Assembly: GCA_964592255.1 (NCBI GenBank)
Contig: CAZQCI010000039.1
Span: 1 to 17,004 of the forward strand
Length of the DNA stretch: 17,004 nt
Source: CAZQCI01 sp964592255
GTDB lineage: Bacteria; UBA10199; SBBF01
Reading direction: 5' to 3'
In this document: positions 14,099 through 17,004 of the stretch, piece by piece
Layout: each line of letters opens with the position of its first letter
How positions within the stretch are numbered: the first letter of the stretch is position 1
Made by a program: the position numbers and the translations under genes
Notes under the pieces: generated by a model
Told to the model about the DNA's origin: nothing
Seen by the model: the letters and a program-made list of their open reading frames with translations, nothing else
Databases searched by the model: none

Positions 14099-14971
14099 TT
14101 ATTCAATATTCTGAATTTGTTCTCTGATTTTTTCCATCTCGCTCTTAGCTGTTACCACTTGCTGGCTAATAGAAGCCGATTGTGATTTAGACGCAATTGT
14201 ATTCCATTCACGATTCATTTCTTGGATGAGAAAATCGAGCTGCCTCCCACACGGTTCCTTCTTTTTTAAAAAAAGGCGAATTTGGGCGGAATGGCTCTCA
14301 AGCCTTTCCATTTCTTCGGTAATGTCCGTGCGGTCAGCAAAAAAGACAATTTCATTGGCAAGCTTATTTTGGTCCACTTCCACATCGGACAATAATTTTT
14401 GAATCCGTGCACTTAACTTCTCTTTCAGAGCTTGAACACATTCGTCCCGTTTTTTAAAAATTTCTTGGCGGATGGAATCTAAAAAATCAAGACGCTCACT
14501 AATTTGAAGCGATAATGCTTTTCCTTCTTGCACCCGCATCGCCAGCAGATTTTTAAGAGCTTCCTCTAATCCCTTCTTTACAAGAGGCCAAATTTCTTCA
14601 GGGGTTTCAGAGCGCCCCATCCAAAAAGAAGAACCTTGTTGCAAATGAGCTAACCCCACTTCTTCCTTCAATTTCAAAAGAGAAGAGGCTTGTTTAAGCA
14701 ACTGATAATAAGCCTTGAGAGATGCTTCATTTAAACCAAAAGTTTGTCCTTCTCCTTTTTCTTCTCCCAACCAGACATCGATCTTACCACGCGTAATTTT
14801 CTTTTTAACTTCTTGAACAATCAGATACTCTAACGCCTGAAAACGAGAAGGCAGCTTAACAGACACCTCACAAAATCGATGATTCACAGAGCGAACTTCC
14901 ACAACAAAATTAGGAACCCCTTTTTTCTTACGCGCTCCGCTTGAACGCCCCATACCAGTCATTGAATTCAT
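14099..14971 (-). CDS. yicC: YicC/YloC-family endoribonuclease
   Basis: A 290-residue YicC-like protein. Its N-terminus MNSMTGMGRSSG matches the family's SMTGFGR start, and VEVRSVNHRFCEVSVKLPSR and the C-terminal FLIQEMNREWNTIASKSQSA and EKIREQIQNIE are also signatures. YicC proteins are reported to be endoribonucleases that degrade small RNAs. The start overlaps the stop of the preceding gene by 1 nt (TGATG). The yicC-gmk pair is conserved in many bacteria. The middle of the protein is rich in charged helices and differs from E. coli YicC. Confidence 0.95.
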   Translation of the reverse strand: MNSMTGMGRSSGARKKKGVPNFVVEVRSVNHRFCEVSVKLPSRFQALEYLIVQEVKKKITRGKIDVWLGEEKGEGQTFGLNEASLKAYYQLLKQASSLLKLKEEVGLAHLQQGSSFWMGRSETPEEIWPLVKKGLEEALKNLLAMRVQEGKALSLQISERLDFLDSIRQEIFKKRDECVQALKEKLSARIQKLLSDVEVDQNKLANEIVFFADRTDITEEMERLESHSAQIRLFLKKKEPCGRQLDFLIQEMNREWNTIASKSQSASISQQVVTAKSEMEKIREQIQNIE

Positions 14972-15630
14972 CAGCGCATCTCCTTCTTAAAACCCCAACT
15001 CATTTTTGTAGAGCCTAAAACAATTGTGTCGCCGGGGGATAAAAGACTCGTTTCAATTTCACGTCCATTAACAAACGTACCATTTTTACTCACCAGATCC
15101 AAAATACCAACCCCTGTTTCATCATAAAATAGCATGGCATGCAAACGACTGATTCCTGTATCTTCCAGAACCAAATCCGGCAGCCTTTTGTAAGACCCCA
15201 TATCTCCTTCGAAGAGTTTGTTTTTTTTATTTTTACCGGTGGTTTTGGCTAAATAATTAGAAACCAGCTTTTTAGTAGGCTCATCCAAAGTCATAGTAAA
15301 ATCGATATTAAAAACTTGAGTTTTAATAGAATCATCCAAACGTCTGCCAATAGCTTTGCATGTTCCTAGAGAAAGACGAAAATGAAGCCCCGCTGAAGGG
15401 CCTTCAGTCACTGTAAAAAAAGCCTGTTTATCAGAATCAGAGATTTGAGTCGGCTTACCATCGGAAGATAAAGGAGTGGCGTTTTCAAGAGTCAAATCTG
15501 GCAACCCATTTTCAACGGGAAAGCACAAACGACATCTTAAACAAAAGAGAACTTGCTCGCGGGTATAACGCAAGTCTTGTCCACATTGAGGACAAACAAT
15601 AATTTTAAGAATATCCAAAGGAAAATCCAT
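14971..15630 (-). CDS. Trm112-like zinc-ribbon fused to an FHA domain
   Basis: A 219-residue two-domain protein. Residues 5-50 read ILKIIVCPQCGQDLRYTR, then LFCLRCRLCFPVENGLPDL, the Trm112/YcaR layout with cysteines at 13, 16, 30, 33 and 36. Residues about 68-215 are a forkhead-associated domain: GR (95-96), then after an unusually long insertion (about 97-145, with a basic stretch GKNKKNK) the phosphothreonine-binding core GISRLHA and SKNGTFVNG, ending GDTIVLGSTKMSWGF. FHA domains bind phosphothreonine peptides, but the kinase and partner are unknown. No signal peptide is present. It stands 36 nt after skp and overlaps yicC by 1 nt. Trm112-like modules often serve as small zinc scaffolds for methyltransferases; that role is not shown here. 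Confidence 0.85.
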   Translation of the reverse strand: MDFPLDILKIIVCPQCGQDLRYTREQVLFCLRCRLCFPVENGLPDLTLENATPLSSDGKPTQISDSDKQAFFTVTEGPSAGLHFRLSLGTCKAIGRRLDDSIKTQVFNIDFTMTLDEPTKKLVSNYLAKTTGKNKKNKLFEGDMGSYKRLPDLVLEDTGISRLHAMLFYDETGVGILDLVSKNGTFVNGREIETSLLSPGDTIVLGSTKMSWGFKKEMR

Positions 15631-15666
15631 GAATAGGATTTACCACAGAGGGATTAAAACCGATAA

Positions 15667-16201
15667 CTATTTTTTACCACCACCGGCATTATAAGAGCGT
15701 ATGAGCTCGTTAGTAATATCCGTGGCAGTGGGAGCGTAAAGGACTTGCTCTGCAGAGTTTTCGTACACCATGTCGTAGCCACCTTTTTTGGCAACGTCGG
15801 CAACCAAACCTTTGAGGGAGGTTAAAATTTTATCCGCACTATNNNNNNNNNNTATCCGCTTCTCTCTTCTTCAAATCGTTTTCATATTGAGCGGCTTTTT
15901 GTTGTAACTCCATAAACTTGGTTTGAATTTCTTCAGCCTTAGCCTTAAGTGCATCTTCAGACAAAACCATCTTTTGCTTATCAAGATCTTCCTTCATTTT
16001 CTTAAGGTTTGTCTTTAAACCTTCTAATTGTTGCTGTTTGGAATCAAAATCGGCTTTTAAAGAAGCTTTAGCACGCTTTCCTTCTTCCACTTCGTTAAGG
16101 GCCCGTTGAAGACTAACAAGGGCAATTTTTCCTTCCGCCATGGCAGATAAATTGAATGTAGCGACAAAAATGAGAGTGGCAATGACTGAAAGTTTTTTCA
16201 T
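15667..16201 (-). CDS. skp: OmpH/Skp-family periplasmic chaperone, interrupted by an assembly gap
   Basis: A Skp (OmpH) homologue that holds unfolded outer-membrane proteins on their way to BamA. It has a signal peptide (MKKLSVIATLIFVATFNLSA, cleavage probably after AMA at about residue 22), then KIALVSLQRALNEVEEGKR, long coiled-coil helices and the C-terminal strand region LVADVAKKGGYDMVYENSAE and VLYAPTATDITNELI. Ten Ns (15843-15852) interrupt the helix about 116 codons in. Read with exactly ten Ns the frame shifts and hits a stop; both sides are otherwise intact, and the true gap must be a multiple of three. The protein is about 175 residues plus the gap. The Shine-Dalgarno is AAAGGAG. It lies downstream of bamA as in other Gram-negatives. 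Confidence 0.93.
15843..15852. other. Assembly gap (10 Ns) inside skp
   Basis: Ten unknown bases interrupt skp. Frame arithmetic (flanking skp frames agree only if the gap length is a multiple of three) shows that the printed length of 10 is a placeholder and that no real frameshift is implied. Confidence 0.95.
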
Positions 16202-16272
16202 GAGGTTTAAGCTCCTTTAATTTAAGTAAATTTAATTACGTACTTATTACTAATTTGTTTTAAGAAATTGGT

Positions 16273-16301
16273 GATATAAGAAAAAAACGTCTTCAAATCA
16301 A
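16273..16301 (-). promoter_or_regulatory. Possible promoter of skp
   Basis: TTGATT (16301-16296) and TATATC (16278-16273) are spaced 17 nt apart in the bamA-skp spacer. Each matches the sigma70 box at 4 positions. It would give skp its own transcription downstream of the bamA terminator-like hairpin. The match is modest in an AT-rich spacer. Confidence 0.35.
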
Positions 16302-16314
16302 GGGATATTTAGGC

Positions 16315-16456
16315 AGTGTATCAGTTTGAAGTTTAACGAAGAAAAAAATCGTCATCCCGGCATGCCTTAAGCCGGGATCCATTTTAAAATAGATTTAAAT
16401 GGATACCGGCTAACTACCGCCGGTATGACTAGGGTAAAGTTTCAAACTGAGTCACT
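16315..16456. repeat. MITE-like palindromic element between bamA and skp
   Basis: A 142-nt block is bounded by 16-nt inverted repeats AGTG(TA/AC)TCAGTTTGAA at 16315-16330 and 16441-16456 (14 of 16 identical). Inside lie a second pair of about 31-nt inverted arms, 16351-16382 (starting GTCATCCCGGCATGCC) and 16399-16429 (ending CCGCCGGTATGAC). No ORF is present and no target duplication is clear. It looks like a non-autonomous mobile or palindromic intergenic element; it begins 1 nt from the bamA stop. A transposase origin is inference. Confidence 0.7.
16342..16429 (-). terminator. Hairpin plus T-run, probable terminator of bamA
   Basis: On the minus strand the large inner hairpin (16399-16429 with 16351-16382) ends in GATGAC, followed by GA and seven T residues (16348-16342). 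This is the layout of an intrinsic terminator placed right after the bamA stop, about 30 nt into the spacer. The stem is imperfect and long, and the T-run is the strongest support. Confidence 0.5.
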
Positions 16457-16457
16457 A

Positions 16458-17004
16458 CTAAAAAGATTGACCAATCGTGAAGTTAAAGACGGAAGAAGAT
16501 TCTCCGGATCTTCTATCGATGGGAAATCCCCATTCGAAACGAAGAGGCCCAAAGGGAGAGTTCCAACGCAAACCAAAGCCATAATCAGCCCGTAAACTAG
16601 AAAAATCAATCGATTCAGTTTCAGAATAAGACTGCCCCGCATCAAAGAAAGCCACCGCTCTAAATCCCGCAGGATCATAAATCGGCGCTTCATATTCCAC
16701 ATTCAGTAAAAGCATACGGTTACCACCGTAAGTAAACTTTTTATCTCCACCAATGGCTGAACGAGGAATACGAAGCTGCGGACCAATACTATTTAAATCA
16801 AAACCACGCAGCGTATTCACTCCGCCTAAGAAAAAGCGTTCAAACAGAGGAACTGGCTCATCATTAAGAGAATTAACATAAGAAAAAAGGGCTCTCCCTT
16901 TCACAAGCATACGAACCGGAAGAGGTATAAAAGAACGGACTTCAGCATGCATGCGGTCAAATTCATTATCCCCGCCAATACCATTCCCAGCATATTCATT
17001 GCTA
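16458..17004 (-). CDS. bamA: Outer-membrane assembly factor BamA, C-terminal barrel (runs off the window)
   Basis: The last 181 residues of an Omp85 protein; the gene runs off the right edge with its frame open. Inside are GGDNEFDRMHAEVRSFIPLP, PLFERFFLGGVNTLRGFDLN with the VRGF/LRGF loop-6 motif, the block FTYGGNRMLLLNVEYEAPIY, and the ending GVGxR-type FGLRWNSPFGPLRFEWGFPI. The final residues SVFNFTIGQSF end in phenylalanine, the beta-signal that BAM recognises. skp follows, as in the bamA-skp neighbourhood of other Gram-negatives, but lpxD does not follow skp here. The stop is TAG 16460-16458. POTRA domains are outside the window. A TamA-like paralogue cannot be excluded without them. Confidence 0.9.
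   Translation of the reverse strand, partial: SNEYAGNGIGGDNEFDRMHAEVRSFIPLPVRMLVKGRALFSYVNSLNDEPVPLFERFFLGGVNTLRGFDLNSIGPQLRIPRSAIGGDKKFTYGGNRMLLLNVEYEAPIYDPAGFRAVAFFDAGQSYSETESIDFSSLRADYGFGLRWNSPFGPLRFEWGFPIDRRSGESSSVFNFTIGQSF

Noticed and set aside
16442..16702. Minus-strand frame overlapping the end of bamA in another frame
   Set aside because: It is a shifted reading of the BamA barrel, which itself shows the family motifs and the terminal phenylalanine.

Overview
The window looks like core chromosome from an uncultured, moderately AT-rich Gram-negative bacterium of deltaproteobacterial grade. The pointers are BamA and Skp (outer membrane), the order thrS-infC-rpmI-rplT-pheS-pheT-ihfA-merR that is typical of Proteobacteria and deltaproteobacteria, a bifunctional Rel/SpoT beside gmk and yicC, and MeaB. 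A run of 10 Ns inside skp marks a scaffold join, so this is probably a draft or metagenome assembly. Almost everything is on the minus strand; only rpmB is on the plus strand.

Reading in the direction of minus-strand transcription (high to low coordinates): (1) 17004-15667, the 3' end of bamA, a hairpin-rich MITE-like element that also looks like a terminator, then skp interrupted by the gap. (2) 15630-11372, a Trm112-like/FHA protein, yicC, gmk and rel/spoT, packed with 1-4 nt junctions; rpoZ, often found between gmk and spoT, is missing. rel converges with rpmB, and both end in one shared CTAG. (3) 10991-7061, a lipid-flavoured cluster: long-chain acyl-CoA ligase, two small membrane proteins (DUF4870 and DUF2752 types), a stand-alone SCP2 protein and the GTPase MeaB. 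(4) 6991-6920, tRNA-Val(GAC). (5) 6837-1, the translation operon: thrS, infC with a rare ATT start, rpmI, rplT, a palindromic repeat, pheS, pheT, ihfA and a partial merR.

Functionally the window combines outer-membrane assembly, nucleotide and (p)ppGpp control, acyl-CoA metabolism and the translation apparatus. I found no defence system, prophage, CRISPR array or obviously new multi-gene system. The points worth a second look are: the ATT start of infC inside the end of thrS; two synthetases reduced in domain content (PheT without its inserted OB-fold domain, ThrRS without TGS); a tRNA-Val whose loop reads C instead of U at position 33; the Trm112-FHA fusion with an insertion inside its FHA domain; two palindromic intergenic elements; a structured rpmI-rplT spacer; and an acyl-CoA ligase promoter so close to its start codon that the mRNA may be nearly leaderless.
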